From NCBI GenBank assembly GCA_004297935.1, contig SCRE01000006.1, positions 124,001-188,000 on the forward strand: 64,000 nt of DNA. Reading direction: 5' to 3'. Positions 16,316 to 26,105 of the stretch are shown piece after piece; position 1 is the first letter of the stretch, and each line of letters begins with the position of its first letter. This stretch comes from Microbacteriaceae bacterium (GTDB lineage: Bacteria; Actinomycetota; Actinomycetes; Actinomycetales; Microbacteriaceae). The translations under genes and the position numbers were made by a program. The notes under the pieces were generated by a model. That model saw nothing but the letters and a program-made list of their open reading frames with translations, was not told the origin of the DNA and did no database searches.

Positions 16316-16810
16316 TTAGAAGGGTGTCTCGTCGTTGAAGCTGCCGGGGGTGTTCCAGACGTCGCCGGCGGGCGCGTTGCCCTGCGCGGGGCCTGCGGCC
16401 CACGGCTCTTCTGCACCGCCGACGGCGCCGCGGCCGCCTCCGGACGACTGCGCCCGCGTGACGGATGCGGTGGCGTAGCGCAGCGATGGCCCGATCTCAT
16501 CAACCTCGAGCTCGATGCTCGTGCGCTTCTCCCCCTCCTTCGTCTCATAGGAGCGCTGCTTGAGACGTCCGGTCGCGATGACGCGGGAGCCCTTGGTCAG
16601 CGACCCTGCGACGTGTTCGGCGAAGTCACGCCAAACGCTCGCGCGCAGGAACAGCGCTTCGCCGTCTTTCCACTCGTTCGCGGCACGATCGAATGTGCGC
16701 GGCGTGGATGCGATGGTGAAGTTGGCAACCGCCAGCCCGTTCTGCGTGTAACGCAGCTCCGGATCGCTGGTGAGGTTGCCCACCACGGTGATTATGGTCT
16801 CGCCGGCCAT
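16316..16810 (-). CDS. ssb: Single-stranded DNA-binding protein
   Basis: 164 aa from ATG at 16810 ([25 protein letters not shown]). A longer reading frame upstream overlaps rpsF and is not used. The OB fold (about 1-110) has [54 protein letters not shown] Gly/Pro linker and the acidic-aromatic tip FNDETPF follow; the tip recruits repair and replication partners. ATG is 4 bases after the rpsF stop, as in the conserved rpsF-ssb-rpsR operon. Confidence 0.96.
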   Translation of the reverse strand: MAGETIITVVGNLTSDPELRYTQNGLAVANFTIASTPRTFDRAANEWKDGEALFLRASVWRDFAEHVAGSLTKGSRVIATGRLKQRSYETKEGEKRTSIELEVDEIGPSLRYATASVTRAQSSGGGRGAVGGAEEPWAAGPAQGNAPAGDVWNTPGSFNDETPF

Positions 16811-16814
16811 GGGA

Positions 16815-17273
16815 CTACGCGCTGGCCTTCTCTGCGGCCTTGGCCACTGCGGCGACGGGTGCTGGGGCGGCAGCCTTTGCTGCGGCGGCAGCCTTTGCGG
16901 GGGCAGGCCCTTCGACAGGCTCGGGGCGCCGCTTGCGGGCGGCCTTCTCCTCGGCGAGCTTCGCCGCGGTGGCAACCTGGGCGATCGCGTCTTCGGCACG
17001 CAGCACCTTGGTGCGCATGACGGCCTCGGAGAGCTTCAGCTGACGGTCGAGCTCGGCCGTCGCCGTCGCGTTCGCGGTGAAGTCGACGACCGCGTAGATG
17101 CCCTCGGCCTTCTTGTTGATCTCATAGGCGAGGCGACGACGGCCCCAGATATCGACCTTCTCGACCGTTCCACCGTCGTTACGGATAACGTTGAGGAACT
17201 TGTCGAGGCTGGGAGCTACGGTGCGCTCATCGATCTCCGGATCGAGGATCACCATCAACTCGTACTGATGCAT
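16815..17273 (-). CDS. rpsF: 30S ribosomal protein S6
   Basis: 152 aa. The S6 core covers about residues 1-96 ([43 protein letters not shown]). It is followed by an unusually long Ala/Lys/Pro-rich tail of about 55 residues (repeats of AKAAAAA), so the protein is longer than the usual 95-100 aa; such tails occur in actinobacteria. ATG at 17273 has a strong AGGAGG upstream. It is the first gene of the rpsF-ssb-rpsR-rplI operon. Confidence 0.96.
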   Translation of the reverse strand: MHQYELMVILDPEIDERTVAPSLDKFLNVIRNDGGTVEKVDIWGRRRLAYEINKKAEGIYAVVDFTANATATAELDRQLKLSEAVMRTKVLRAEDAIAQVATAAKLAEEKAARKRRPEPVEGPAPAKAAAAAKAAAPAPVAAVAKAAEKASA

Positions 17274-17638
17274 GACTAACCCACCTCCTTTGGACTAGCA
17301 CGGCCGCAGACTTTCTGCAGCAGGAGGGTATCGGCATCCGTCGTCCGCGCACTCGTGAGTCGCGTATTCGGACGGACAACCTTGACAGCGTACCCGATCG
17401 TGAACCGATGCGCCATTCGGTCGGGGCCTTTGCACGGTCGTCCGATCGCACCATTGCGGTGGTCGAGTAGCGAGGAACGAGCGTATCGAGACCGGCTTAC
17501 CAGGTCTCGACACACTCGCCAACGCTCGTTACTCGACCAACCGGCGGCGCATCTGCCGACAGTGTAAAAGACCTGCCATTCGGCCGCGTCGTGACGACCT
17601 CCCCGTGATCGGGCGGACTCAGCCCTTAGGCTGAGGAC
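17274..17638. other. Divergent spacer rpsF / mshA-like gene
   Basis: 365 bases that must contain promoters for both the ribosomal operon and the glycosyltransferase. The only distinct element is the palindromic repeat pair at 17461-17538. No convincing -35/-10 pair was identified. Confidence 0.4.
17461..17538. repeat. Paired REP-like palindromic repeat
   Basis: Left arm 17461-17493 begins GGTCGAGTAGCGAG and ends GCGTATCGAGACC. A 9-base loop follows, then an inverted, partly diverged copy at 17503-17538 from GGTCTCGA to TACTCGACC. A single copy recurs at 42452-42484. I recognise this as a dispersed repeat common in Microbacteriaceae genomes. Confidence 0.8.
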
Positions 17639-18865
17639 ATGCCCCCAGTCCGGCCCTTGCGGATCGCGGTCGTTGCACTGCACACCTCCCCGACGGACGC
17701 GCCGGGCGCCGGGGATGTCGGTGGAATGAATGTCGCGGTGCGCGCCCTCGTGGAGCAGATGGCCGAACTCGGGCACCTCATCGACGTGCTGACACGACGA
17801 TACTCCGTGTCACTGCCGCGCCGCCTCGAGCTCTCGAAGCGGATCACCCTGCACTTCGTCGACGCCGGGCCCGCGGAGCCGCGGCCGAAGGGCGACCACG
17901 AGAACTACATCGATGAGTTCGCCGCGGGCATGAGCGTGCTCGGCGACATCGACGTCGTGCACTCGCATCACTGGTTCTCCGGGATGGCCGCGCTTCCGTT
18001 TGCGCGCGCCCGCGGCATCCCCCATGTGCAGAGCTACCACAGCATCGCCGCGCCGGCCTCGAGCGCGCTCTCCGAGGGGGAGCGGCCGGAATCCCCGGGG
18101 CGCATCGCCGGCGAGACGTGGCTCGCACAGAATTCGGATGCGATCGTGGCCGTCAGCGAGGCCGAAGCCGGCACCATCATCGGCCGGCTCGGTGCGCCGC
18201 ACGAGAACGTGACCGTCGTGCTGCCCGGAGTGGACACGGAGTTGTTCCACCCGGGCACGACCCAGCGACCCGACCGCTACGTGCTCACGGCGGCGCGCAT
18301 CGAACCGCTCAAGGGCCTCGACCTGGCGGTGCGCACGATTGCCGCCATGCCTCTCGACCTCCGACCCGACCTGATCGTCGCCGGGGGTCCGACCGTCGGC
18401 TATGAGTGGCACCTGACCGAACTGCACTCCCTGGCCGGTGAACTCGGCGTCGCCGATCGGGTGCGGTTCGTCGGCCCGCTGTCCCGCGTCGAACTGGCCG
18501 ACCTGATGCGACGTGCCTGTGCGCTCCTCATTCCGTCGCACTCCGAGACGTTCGGCCTCGTCGCGCTCGAGGCCGCGGCAAGCGGCGTTCCCGTGCTGGC
18601 CACCCCGGCCGGCGGCCTCAAGGAATCCGTCACCGCCCAGACCGGCGTCATGCTCGACTCGCGTGACCCGCAGGAGTGGGCGGACGCTCTCGGCGCTTTG
18701 CTCACGGATGCCGAACGCGCGGCGCAGCTGTCGGCATCCGCCCGCGCGCTCGCCCTCACGCGCACGTGGCGGCACGATGCGGAAGAGACACTGGGGGTCT
18801 ATCGCAATGCCATCGAGAGCCTGGGCCGAACCAGGGATCTCCGCCGGCCGGGCGAACAGTCGTGA
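17639..18865 (+). CDS. GT4-family glycosyltransferase, MshA-like
   Basis: 408 aa, GT-B fold. The N-terminal motif HTSPTDAPGAGDVGGMNVAV matches the signature of MshA (HTSPxxxPGxGDxGGMNV), the D-inositol-3-phosphate N-acetylglucosaminyltransferase of mycothiol synthesis. DVVHSHHWFSGMAALPFARA and the C-terminal nucleotide-sugar site HSETFGLVALEAAASGVPVLATPAGG (E-x7-E type) are present. The next gene is a PIG-L deacetylase overlapping by 4 bases, the next pathway step in chemistry. MshA is therefore the best reading, although another inositol or lipid glycosyltransferase is possible. Confidence 0.8.
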   Translation: MPPVRPLRIAVVALHTSPTDAPGAGDVGGMNVAVRALVEQMAELGHLIDVLTRRYSVSLPRRLELSKRITLHFVDAGPAEPRPKGDHENYIDEFAAGMSVLGDIDVVHSHHWFSGMAALPFARARGIPHVQSYHSIAAPASSALSEGERPESPGRIAGETWLAQNSDAIVAVSEAEAGTIIGRLGAPHENVTVVLPGVDTELFHPGTTQRPDRYVLTAARIEPLKGLDLAVRTIAAMPLDLRPDLIVAGGPTVGYEWHLTELHSLAGELGVADRVRFVGPLSRVELADLMRRACALLIPSHSETFGLVALEAAASGVPVLATPAGGLKESVTAQTGVMLDSRDPQEWADALGALLTDAERAAQLSASARALALTRTWRHDAEETLGVYRNAIESLGRTRDLRRPGEQS

Positions 18866-19620
18866 GCATTCTCGATGAGGTCGACGTCGTGCTCTTCGCG
18901 CACGCGCATCCGGACGACGAGACGATCTCGTCCGGCGCGCTGATCGCGGAGTTGGCGGCCCGCGGCATCCGCGTCGTGCTGCTGACGGCGACGCGAGGGG
19001 AGCGGGGCGAGGTGGTGCCGGCGCGGCGGGCACGGCTGCAGGCGGCCATCGGAGCCGACCCGGTGGAAGACACTGCCGCGTTCGCCCGCCTGCGCGAGGG
19101 CGAACTGCGCGAAGCGTCCGCCCTGTTGGGCGTCTCCAGCGGATATCTGCTCGGCACGGCGCCCGCCCGGGCGCCGGGGCTGCCCGACCGGCGCTACGGC
19201 GACTCGGGGATGCGCTGGATACGCGACGGACTCGCCGGACCGGCGATCGACGTGCCGCCCGGCGCCCTTTCGGTGGAACCGCTTGAGGAGGTCACCGCCG
19301 ATGTGTGTGCGCTGATCGATGCGGCACAGCCGCGACTCGTGATCGGTTACGACGACAACGGCGGCTATGGGCATCCCGACCACCGGCGCATCCGGGAGGC
19401 CACCCTGGCTGCGGCCCGCTCCACCGGGGTCCCGTTCGCGGAGCTGCTCGCGGAGCCCGCGCCGGATGCCGAATGGTTCGACCTTGAACGGCACCTTGCC
19501 GTGGTGCAGGACGCGCTGCGCTGCCATGCCAGCCAGGTGACCGTCGACGGAGACCGGCTCGTCCACTCCGGTGGCCAGCGGCAGAAGATCGCCACCTCGG
19601 TCGGCCTGCGGCGGGTGTAG
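18862..19620 (+). CDS. PIG-L family deacetylase, MshB-like
   Basis: 252 aa from GTG at 18862, overlapping the upstream stop (GTGA). Zinc motif AHPDDETISSG at about residues 14-24 supplies His, Asp and Asp; the second motif GYDDNGGYGHPDHRRI supplies the third His. This arrangement matches MshB, which deacetylates GlcNAc-inositol in mycothiol synthesis. The C-terminus, HASQVTVDGDRL, resembles the HxSQ segment of LmbE/MshB proteins. Context with an MshA-like gene strengthens the assignment. The protein is slightly shorter than mycobacterial MshB (about 300 aa). Confidence 0.8.
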   Translation: MSILDEVDVVLFAHAHPDDETISSGALIAELAARGIRVVLLTATRGERGEVVPARRARLQAAIGADPVEDTAAFARLREGELREASALLGVSSGYLLGTAPARAPGLPDRRYGDSGMRWIRDGLAGPAIDVPPGALSVEPLEEVTADVCALIDAAQPRLVIGYDDNGGYGHPDHRRIREATLAAARSTGVPFAELLAEPAPDAEWFDLERHLAVVQDALRCHASQVTVDGDRLVHSGGQRQKIATSVGLRRV

Positions 19621-19631
19621 TCCCAGCAGCG

Positions 19632-21056
19632 CTATTGCCTGTCGCGCCACTCCAGCAGCCGACGGGTCGCCTCGTCCGGGCCCAGCGGGCCGTTGTCGAG
19701 GCGCAGCTCGAGCAGGAACCGCATCGCCCGTCCGACCTCGGGGCCCGGCTTCAAGCCCAGGATGCGCATGACGTCGCCACCGTCGAGATCGGGCCGCACC
19801 GCGGCCAGTTCCTCTTCCTCGGCCAGCACGCCGATGCGTTCCTCCAGGTCGTCGTAGGCGAAGCCGAGCCGATCGGCCTTGCGCCGATTGCGCGTGGTGA
19901 CGTCGGCACGTGTCAGCATGTGCAGCCGTTCCAACTGATCGCCGGCATCGCGCACATAGCGCCGCACCGCAGAATCCGTCCAGGCGCCCTCGGTATAGCC
20001 GAAGAACCGCAGATGCAACTCGATCAGACGCCCGACCGCGTCGATCGTGCCGTTGTCGAAGCGCAGCGCCTTCAGCCGCTTGCGGGCGAGCTTCGCGCCG
20101 ACCATGTCGTGATGGTAGAAGCTCACGGCGCCGCCCGGCTCCAGCCGGCGGGTTGCCGGCTTGCCGATGTCATGCAGAATGGCGGCCAGTCGGAGAACAA
20201 GGTCCGGCGCCTCACCCGGATGCCGCTGGCGCTCGTATCCGATCGCTTGTTCGAGCACGGTCAGCGAGTGCTGGTACACGTCCTTGTGATGGTGGTGCTC
20301 GTCGATCTCCAGCCGCAGGGCCGGGATCTCCGGCAGCACCAACTCGGCCATCCCGGTCTCGACCAGCAGCTCGATCCCATGGCCTGGCGCGTCGGAGCAC
20401 AGCAACTTCGACAACTCGTTGCGGATGCGTTCGGCGCTGACGATCGAAATCCTCTCGCGCATCCGCCCCATCGCCTCAAGCGTCTCCGCTGCGACCGCGA
20501 AGCCGAGTTGCGCGGTGAAGCGGGCTGCGCGCAGCATCCGCAGCGGGTCGTCACCGAAGGAGATCTCCGGGGTGCTCGGGGTTTGCAGGGTGCCGGTCAG
20601 CAGATCGTCGATGCCGCCGGACGGGTCGACGAGCACCACATCCGGCACGCGCAACGCCAACGCGTTCACTCGGAAGTCACGCCGGATCAGGTCGCCTTCG
20701 AGGGTGTCGCCGAAGACGACGTCGGGTTTGCGGCTGCCGGTGTCGTAGCTGTCTGCGCGGTAGGTCGTGATCTCGACCGTGCTCCCGTCGATGCGTGCGC
20801 CGATCGTGCCGAAGGCACGACCGATGTCCCAGTGTGCCTGGGCGAACGGGTCGAGGACCTCGACGATCTGGTCCGGTGTGGCGTTCGTGGTGAAGTCGAG
20901 GTCATTGAGGCGGCGGCCGAGCAGCGCATCGCGCACCGGCCCCCCGACGAGGGCGAGTTCGTAGCCGGCAGCCGTGAATGCCGTCGCCAGGCGCGCCACC
21001 GGCGCGGACTCGGCGATCTCGCGCAGGCGTTCAAGGGATTCTGCGACGCTCTGCAT
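19632..21056 (-). CDS. cca: CCA tRNA nucleotidyltransferase
   Basis: 474 aa from ATG at 21056. TATGCT lies a few bases upstream and suggests an almost leaderless RNA; a longer frame starting at 21134 would span that promoter. The class II nucleotidyltransferase head has LVGGPVRDALLGRRLNDLDFTTNA (DxD metal site), then RRDFRVNALALR. An HD domain follows (AILHDIGKPATRR), typical of actinobacterial Cca. It adds or repairs the 3' CCA of tRNAs. A TTGTCCACA box lies at 21079-21087 in the divergent spacer to DUF6049. Confidence 0.95.
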   Translation of the reverse strand: MQSVAESLERLREIAESAPVARLATAFTAAGYELALVGGPVRDALLGRRLNDLDFTTNATPDQIVEVLDPFAQAHWDIGRAFGTIGARIDGSTVEITTYRADSYDTGSRKPDVVFGDTLEGDLIRRDFRVNALALRVPDVVLVDPSGGIDDLLTGTLQTPSTPEISFGDDPLRMLRAARFTAQLGFAVAAETLEAMGRMRERISIVSAERIRNELSKLLCSDAPGHGIELLVETGMAELVLPEIPALRLEIDEHHHHKDVYQHSLTVLEQAIGYERQRHPGEAPDLVLRLAAILHDIGKPATRRLEPGGAVSFYHHDMVGAKLARKRLKALRFDNGTIDAVGRLIELHLRFFGYTEGAWTDSAVRRYVRDAGDQLERLHMLTRADVTTRNRRKADRLGFAYDDLEERIGVLAEEEELAAVRPDLDGGDVMRILGLKPGPEVGRAMRFLLELRLDNGPLGPDEATRRLLEWRDRQ

Positions 21057-21078
21057 GGTGGATTCAGCATATCGGCGG

Positions 21079-21087
21079 TTGTCCACA
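21079..21087. promoter_or_regulatory. DnaA box in cca / DUF6049 spacer
   Basis: TTGTCCACA, the actinobacterial form, lies between the divergent starts, just upstream of the cca -10 hexamer. Confidence 0.4.
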
Positions 21088-21152
21088 GCCCATGCCCTGA
21101 GATCCACAGGGCCTCCCCCTAGAATTGCCGACATGGTGGCGGAGGTGGTTCG

Positions 21153-23372
21153 GTGCGTCGACGCATGCGCATAATCTCCGATCCCCGGTGGCGACTGATG
21201 CGCATGGCGCTGGCACTCGCCGCCGCCATCACCCTCATGACCCCGACGACGGGGCTGTCCGCCGCGCCGTCTCCGTACATCGTCGGCAAGCAGAGCGCGA
21301 CCGTCTCGGTCTTCGGCGGAAATTCGGGCGTCCTGGTGCCCGGCGAGAACCTCACGGTGAACGTGGTCGTCACCAACACGGGATCCGAGTCCCTGAGCCC
21401 CGGAACCATCTCCGTGCAGTTGACCGCAGCAGCCTTCACGGAGCGCGCCGACCTGGACTCCTGGCTCAAGCGTGCCGATAATCCACCGTCGACCCGGGCG
21501 ATCGGCACGACACCGACGACCATCATCGCTGCAGGCACTTCAACGACCGTGTCATTGACGGTTGCCGCAGCAGCGCTTGGCATCACCCGGGCGACCACGG
21601 GCGTCTACGGCTTGTCCGCTGCGCTGACCATCGATGCTGCCGCCGTCGCGTCCGGCGCCGGCAGCATCGTCTGGAACACCGGAACCGGGTTCAGCCCAAG
21701 CGGCGTGTCCGTCGCCATGCCGATCACGGCGCCCGCGACCGCCGCCGGGCTGATCCCCGCCACAGAACTTGCGACGTACACCGGGGTGAACGGCATCCTG
21801 ACGCGCGAGCTGGACGGCGTGCTCGATCAGCCGACGGTCGCGATCGGCATCGATCCGATGATCATCGCGTCGATCCGTGTTCTGGGAACGGCGGCGCCGG
21901 CATCGGCTGGGGCGTGGCTGCGGGAGCTCGAACAGGCACGCAATGAGACCTTCCCGCTGCAGTATGCCGACGCCGACGTCGCCGGGCAGGTGCAGGCCGG
22001 CATCACCGAGCTGCTGCAGCCGATCTCGTTCAGCTACTCGATGGATCCGAACAATCAGAAGGTGCCGCTCGTCGTCGGCGAGACCGGTCAGCCGGGTGCG
22101 CCCGGCAACACCCCGACAACCCCAGCCACGCCATCGACCACCCCGGCACCGACCACGGGACCCGCACTACCCGGCATGTCCGAGCTGCTTGCCTGGCCGT
22201 ACACGTTGCACGACATCGCCTGGCCGCCGGACAACAGCGTTCGCGCGGCCGACTTCCCGGTGTTCGCGAAGAACGGACTCACGACGACGATACTCGACGG
22301 CGGCAACACCAACGCCGCCACGCTGGCGCATACTCCGAATCCCGCACTGCCGGTCTCAGGGGGCCGGGCGCTCGTCGCGGATGACGCCGTCTCGGACGCG
22401 TTACGTGCTGCCGCGACGGCCGCCACGGATTCCGCCTGGCGCGCGGCGATGGCCGGCCTCAATGCCCAGCTTGCGATGATCGGCATTCAGAAGGCGCCGG
22501 ATCAGGTGGTCTTCGCGACGCTCGACCGCGCCGCTCCGGTGTCCTCGCAACTCCTGTCGCAGACCTTCAACGCACTGACCGCGATGCCGTGGGTGAGGCC
22601 GGCAGCGATCACGGATGCGATCGCGTCGACGACCGAACCGCAGCTCGAAGTCAAAGATGCGCCGGAGAGCAGCAGCAGGGTGTCCTCCATCACAGGGCTT
22701 CTCGCGCGAGAGTCCGGCGCGGCGGGTGAGGGCGTCAGTCTCGCCGGTTTCGCGACGGTGCTGGACGACCCGGCCATGTTGACCGGTCCGTCTCGCAACC
22801 AATTGCTATCGCTGCTCGCCGTCAGCTGGTTGAGTGCTCAGAACAATTGGCCGGCCGCGGTCTCGGCGAGCTTGACGGCCAGCGGCAAGATCCTCGACTC
22901 CGTGCAGATCGTGCCACCAGGCAACATCTCTCAACTGAGCAATGAGGCGCTGATCCCGATCACCGTCTCCAACTCGTTCACGCTGCCGGTGAACATCGTG
23001 CTGCGCACCACACCGTCCAATGCCCGCCTCGAGATTGACAGCGACACGTCGAAGACCGTGCCGCCGGGCGGAAGCGCGAAGCTTCTCGTGCCGGTCAAGG
23101 CGCAGGTCGGCAACGGCAAAGTACAGTTGACGATGGGCCTGTTCAGCCCGACCGGTGTTCAGATCGGCGCCATCCAGACGGCTACCGTCGATGTCCACGC
23201 CGATTGGGAGGGCCTGGGCGCGCTCGTGATCGGCCTCCTCGTCGTGCTGTTCTTCGGTTTCGGACTGTTGCGCACCATCCGAAGGCGCCGTAAGGAGCGC
23301 GCTGGCAGGGCCGCCGATGAGGCGGACGCACCTGAGAACCCCGGGGGAACCGGCGAGGAGCCGAATGGCTAG
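21153..23372 (+). CDS. DUF6049 family cell-envelope protein
   Basis: 739 aa. GTG at 21153 has GGAGG 7 bases upstream and is preferred over ATG at 21165. Layout: signal peptide (MALALAAAITLMTPTTGLSA), a large extracellular part with NEW3-like beta segments (NLTVNVVVTNTGSESLSPGTI), a Pro/Thr-rich linker around residues 310-335, a C-terminal beta domain, one membrane helix (LVIGLLVVLFFGFGLL) and a basic cytosolic tail. It lies immediately before murJ, overlapping by 8 bases, as in mycobacteria (Rv3909-Rv3910). A role accessory to lipid II flipping or wall growth is inferred from this conserved pairing. Confidence 0.85.
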   Translation: MRRRMRIISDPRWRLMRMALALAAAITLMTPTTGLSAAPSPYIVGKQSATVSVFGGNSGVLVPGENLTVNVVVTNTGSESLSPGTISVQLTAAAFTERADLDSWLKRADNPPSTRAIGTTPTTIIAAGTSTTVSLTVAAAALGITRATTGVYGLSAALTIDAAAVASGAGSIVWNTGTGFSPSGVSVAMPITAPATAAGLIPATELATYTGVNGILTRELDGVLDQPTVAIGIDPMIIASIRVLGTAAPASAGAWLRELEQARNETFPLQYADADVAGQVQAGITELLQPISFSYSMDPNNQKVPLVVGETGQPGAPGNTPTTPATPSTTPAPTTGPALPGMSELLAWPYTLHDIAWPPDNSVRAADFPVFAKNGLTTTILDGGNTNAATLAHTPNPALPVSGGRALVADDAVSDALRAAATAATDSAWRAAMAGLNAQLAMIGIQKAPDQVVFATLDRAAPVSSQLLSQTFNALTAMPWVRPAAITDAIASTTEPQLEVKDAPESSSRVSSITGLLARESGAAGEGVSLAGFATVLDDPAMLTGPSRNQLLSLLAVSWLSAQNNWPAAVSASLTASGKILDSVQIVPPGNISQLSNEALIPITVSNSFTLPVNIVLRTTPSNARLEIDSDTSKTVPPGGSAKLLVPVKAQVGNGKVQLTMGLFSPTGVQIGAIQTATVDVHADWEGLGALVIGLLVVLFFGFGLLRTIRRRRKERAGRAADEADAPENPGGTGEEPNG

Positions 23373-25017
23373 CATCGGCCGATCGAGCATGGTGCTGGCC
23401 TCGGGCACCGTCGCCTCGCGAATCCTCGGCTTCGTCAAAGTGATCGCGCTCACCTACGCGATCGGCCAGATCGGGCTGGCGGCCAACAGTTTCCAGGCCG
23501 GCAACCAGCTGCCGAACAACGTCTACGTGATCATCGCCGGCGGTGTGCTGAATGCTGTTCTGGTGCCGCAGATCGTGCGCGCCGCGATGCACAGGGACGG
23601 CGGAACAGGGTACATCAACAAACTGGTGACCGTGGCGATCGTCATCCTCGGGGTCACCACCATCGCGGCCACACTGCTGGCCCCGTTCCTGGTCACGATC
23701 TCCGTGTCGCACTTCAGCCACAGCCAATATCTGCTTGCCGTCGGCTTCGCGTACTGGTGCCTGCCGCAGATCTTCTTCTACGGGCTGTACTCCGTGCTCG
23801 GCGAGATTCTGAACGCCCGCAACTCATTCGGCCCGTTCACCTGGGCACCGCTGGTCAACAACGTCGTCAGCATCATCGGCATTCTGCTCTTCATCGTCAT
23901 GTTCGGCGCGGATCGTGCCGGCACGCGCGGATTCGAGGCGTGGACGCCGCAGATGATCGCGGTTCTCGGCGGCACCGCCAGTCTCGGCGTCGCCGGCCAG
24001 GCGTTCATCCTGTTCTTCTTCTGGCGTCGCATCGGCTTGAGCTATCGCCCGGACTTCCACTGGCGCGGCGTCGGCCTCGGCACGGCGGGCAAGCTCGCCG
24101 GGTGGACCTTCGGCATGCTCTTGGTCACCCAGGCGGCCGGCCTCGTCGACACCAACGTGATGTCGTTGGCCACCAACAAGGATGCCTCCCTCGCCGTCCT
24201 TGCGAACTCCTGGCTGATCTTCATGCTCCCGCACTCGATCGTCACCGTCTCGATCGCCACCGTCTACTTCACCCGGATGGCCGAACACGCATCCGCGCGC
24301 CGGTTCGACGGCCTGAAACGGGATCTTTCCGCGTCCGTCCGCACGATCAGCCTGCTGATCGCCCTCTCTTCCGCCGTGCTGATCGTCGTCGCGTATCCGT
24401 TTGCGAGCTTCTTCAGCGCGAACTATCGCGAGACCATCGACATGGGCAATGTGATCATCGCCTATGTCATCGGCCTGCTGCCGTTCAGCCTGGTCTTCCT
24501 GTTCCAGCGCACGTTCTATGCACTGAACGACACACGCACGCCGTTCATCTTCACCGTCGGCCAGGCCGCACTCTTCTCGGCAGCGGCGGTGCTGTGCGGC
24601 ATCTTCCTGCCGACGTCGTGGCTGGCTGCCGGAATCGCCGTCTCGATGAGCGCCTCGACCGCATTCCAGGCCCTCTTGGCGGTCTACCTCCTGCGCAGAA
24701 GACTCGGCCGACTCGATCTGCAGCGCATCCTGATCAGCCTGGGACGCTACGCCCTCGGTCTCATCCCGGCTTTGGCCGCCGGGTTCCTCCTGCTGTACGC
24801 GCTCGGAGGCACGCGCGACGGCGGCTTCGCGCTGTCCGGCATCGTCCCGTCGGCGTTCAGCATGGCGGTGATCGGGTTCGCGATGCTCTCCGTCTACCTC
24901 GTGACGCTGCGTCTCGTGCGCACCCCCGAGCTGGCGGATGCGCTCAGCCCGTTCGCCGCTTTGCTGCGCAGGCGGGGCAACCACTCGAGCCGCGACCACA
25001 CACCGAGCTCGGAATAG
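23365..25017 (+). CDS. murJ: Lipid II flippase MurJ
   Basis: 550 aa from ATG at 23365, behind GAGGAG. About fourteen hydrophobic helices are expected. MOP-fold signatures include ASGTVASRILGFVKVIALTYAIG near the N-terminus, PQIFFYGLYSVLGEILNARNSFGPFTWAPLVNN in the middle, and FLFQRTFYALNDTRTPF later. It flips the peptidoglycan precursor lipid II across the membrane. The C-terminus is short (RRRGNHSSRDHTPSSE), without the pseudokinase domain found in mycobacterial MviN. It is translationally coupled to DUF6049 and followed by trxB. Confidence 0.94.
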   Translation: MASIGRSSMVLASGTVASRILGFVKVIALTYAIGQIGLAANSFQAGNQLPNNVYVIIAGGVLNAVLVPQIVRAAMHRDGGTGYINKLVTVAIVILGVTTIAATLLAPFLVTISVSHFSHSQYLLAVGFAYWCLPQIFFYGLYSVLGEILNARNSFGPFTWAPLVNNVVSIIGILLFIVMFGADRAGTRGFEAWTPQMIAVLGGTASLGVAGQAFILFFFWRRIGLSYRPDFHWRGVGLGTAGKLAGWTFGMLLVTQAAGLVDTNVMSLATNKDASLAVLANSWLIFMLPHSIVTVSIATVYFTRMAEHASARRFDGLKRDLSASVRTISLLIALSSAVLIVVAYPFASFFSANYRETIDMGNVIIAYVIGLLPFSLVFLFQRTFYALNDTRTPFIFTVGQAALFSAAAVLCGIFLPTSWLAAGIAVSMSASTAFQALLAVYLLRRRLGRLDLQRILISLGRYALGLIPALAAGFLLLYALGGTRDGGFALSGIVPSAFSMAVIGFAMLSVYLVTLRLVRTPELADALSPFAALLRRRGNHSSRDHTPSSE

Positions 25018-25083
25018 CATCCGCCTAGGATGTGTTGTACACGCCATCCGGTCCTGAGGGCATTCGATCTGCGAGGAGCAATA

Positions 25084-26073
25084 GTGCGGCACATCATCAT
25101 CATCGGCTCGGGCCCCGCCGGCTACACCGCCGCGATCTACGCTGCGCGCGCCAACCTGAACCCGCTGGTGATCGCCAGTTCGGTCGAGGCGGGCGGCGAG
25201 TTGATGAACACGACCGACGTGGAGAATTTTCCGGGCTTCCCCGAGGGCATCCAGGGTCCCGAACTGATGATGCAACTGCAGGCACAGGCGGAGCGGTTCG
25301 GCGCGGAGATCGTGCTCGACGACGTCGTCTCGGTGGCGCTGGAAGGCCCGATCAAAACGGTGACTCTGGGCTCCGGCGTCACCTATGAAGCGTTGTCCGT
25401 GATCGTGGCGACCGGTTCCGCATATCGCAAGCTGGGCATCCCCGATGAGGAGCGCCTGTCCGGTCACGGTGTCTCCTGGTGCGCGACCTGTGACGGTTTC
25501 TTCTTCAAACAGAAGGAGATCGCGGTCATCGGCGGGGGAGACTCCGCGATGGAAGAAGCGACCTTCCTCACGCGATTCGCGTCGAAGGTATACGTCATCC
25601 ACCGCAAGGACTCATTGCGAGCCTCCAAGATCATGCAGGACCGCGCATTCGCCAACGACAAGATCGAGTTCGTCTGGAACAGCGAGGTGGTCGGCATCAA
25701 CGGTGAGGATGCCGTGAACGGCGTCATCCTGCGTGACACGATCGACGGATCGACACGTACGCTTGCGCTCGGCGGCCTCTTCATCGCGATCGGCAACGAC
25801 CCGCGCACGCACCTGATCCACGGCCAGCTCGATCTCACGGCAGACGGCACCATCGCCGTCGCCGGACGTACCTCGAAAACTAGTCTGACCGGGGTTTTCG
25901 CTGCCGGCGATGTGATCGATCCGACGTATCGCCAGGCGGTGACCGCTGCCGCATCGGGAACCATCGCGGCACTGGATGCCGAACACTACCTCGCCGGCCT
26001 GCCACAGGATCAACTGGCACAGGGCCAGGCGACACCCGAGGTCGCCGACCTCGAACTCGCAGTCGCGAACTAA
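25084..26073 (+). CDS. trxB: Thioredoxin-disulfide reductase
   Basis: 329 aa from GTG at 25084, behind GAGGAGC. FAD site IIIGSGPAGYTAAIYAARA (about residues 4-22), redox-active WCATCDG at about 137-143, NADPH site VIGGGDSAMEEATFLTRFA and C-terminal FAD motif GVFAAGDVIDPTYRQAVTAAASG. It reduces thioredoxin with NADPH. It is followed 32 bases later by trxA. The sigM and anti-sigma genes that separate murJ and trxB in mycobacteria are absent here. Confidence 0.97.
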   Translation: MRHIIIIGSGPAGYTAAIYAARANLNPLVIASSVEAGGELMNTTDVENFPGFPEGIQGPELMMQLQAQAERFGAEIVLDDVVSVALEGPIKTVTLGSGVTYEALSVIVATGSAYRKLGIPDEERLSGHGVSWCATCDGFFFKQKEIAVIGGGDSAMEEATFLTRFASKVYVIHRKDSLRASKIMQDRAFANDKIEFVWNSEVVGINGEDAVNGVILRDTIDGSTRTLALGGLFIAIGNDPRTHLIHGQLDLTADGTIAVAGRTSKTSLTGVFAAGDVIDPTYRQAVTAAASGTIAALDAEHYLAGLPQDQLAQGQATPEVADLELAVAN

Positions 26074-26105
26074 TCACTCGCCCTCACATCAAACAAGGAG
26101 AATCA

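Noticed and set aside
16840-16900. Ala/Lys-rich segment of rpsF as another tandem duplication
   Set aside because: The 18-base similarity is explained by the low-complexity AKAAAA tail common in actinobacterial S6; the units are not clean copies.
23824-25602. 592-codon reading frame antisense to murJ and trxB
   Set aside because: It crosses two clear genes and their junction, with a charge-biased composition typical of shadow frames.
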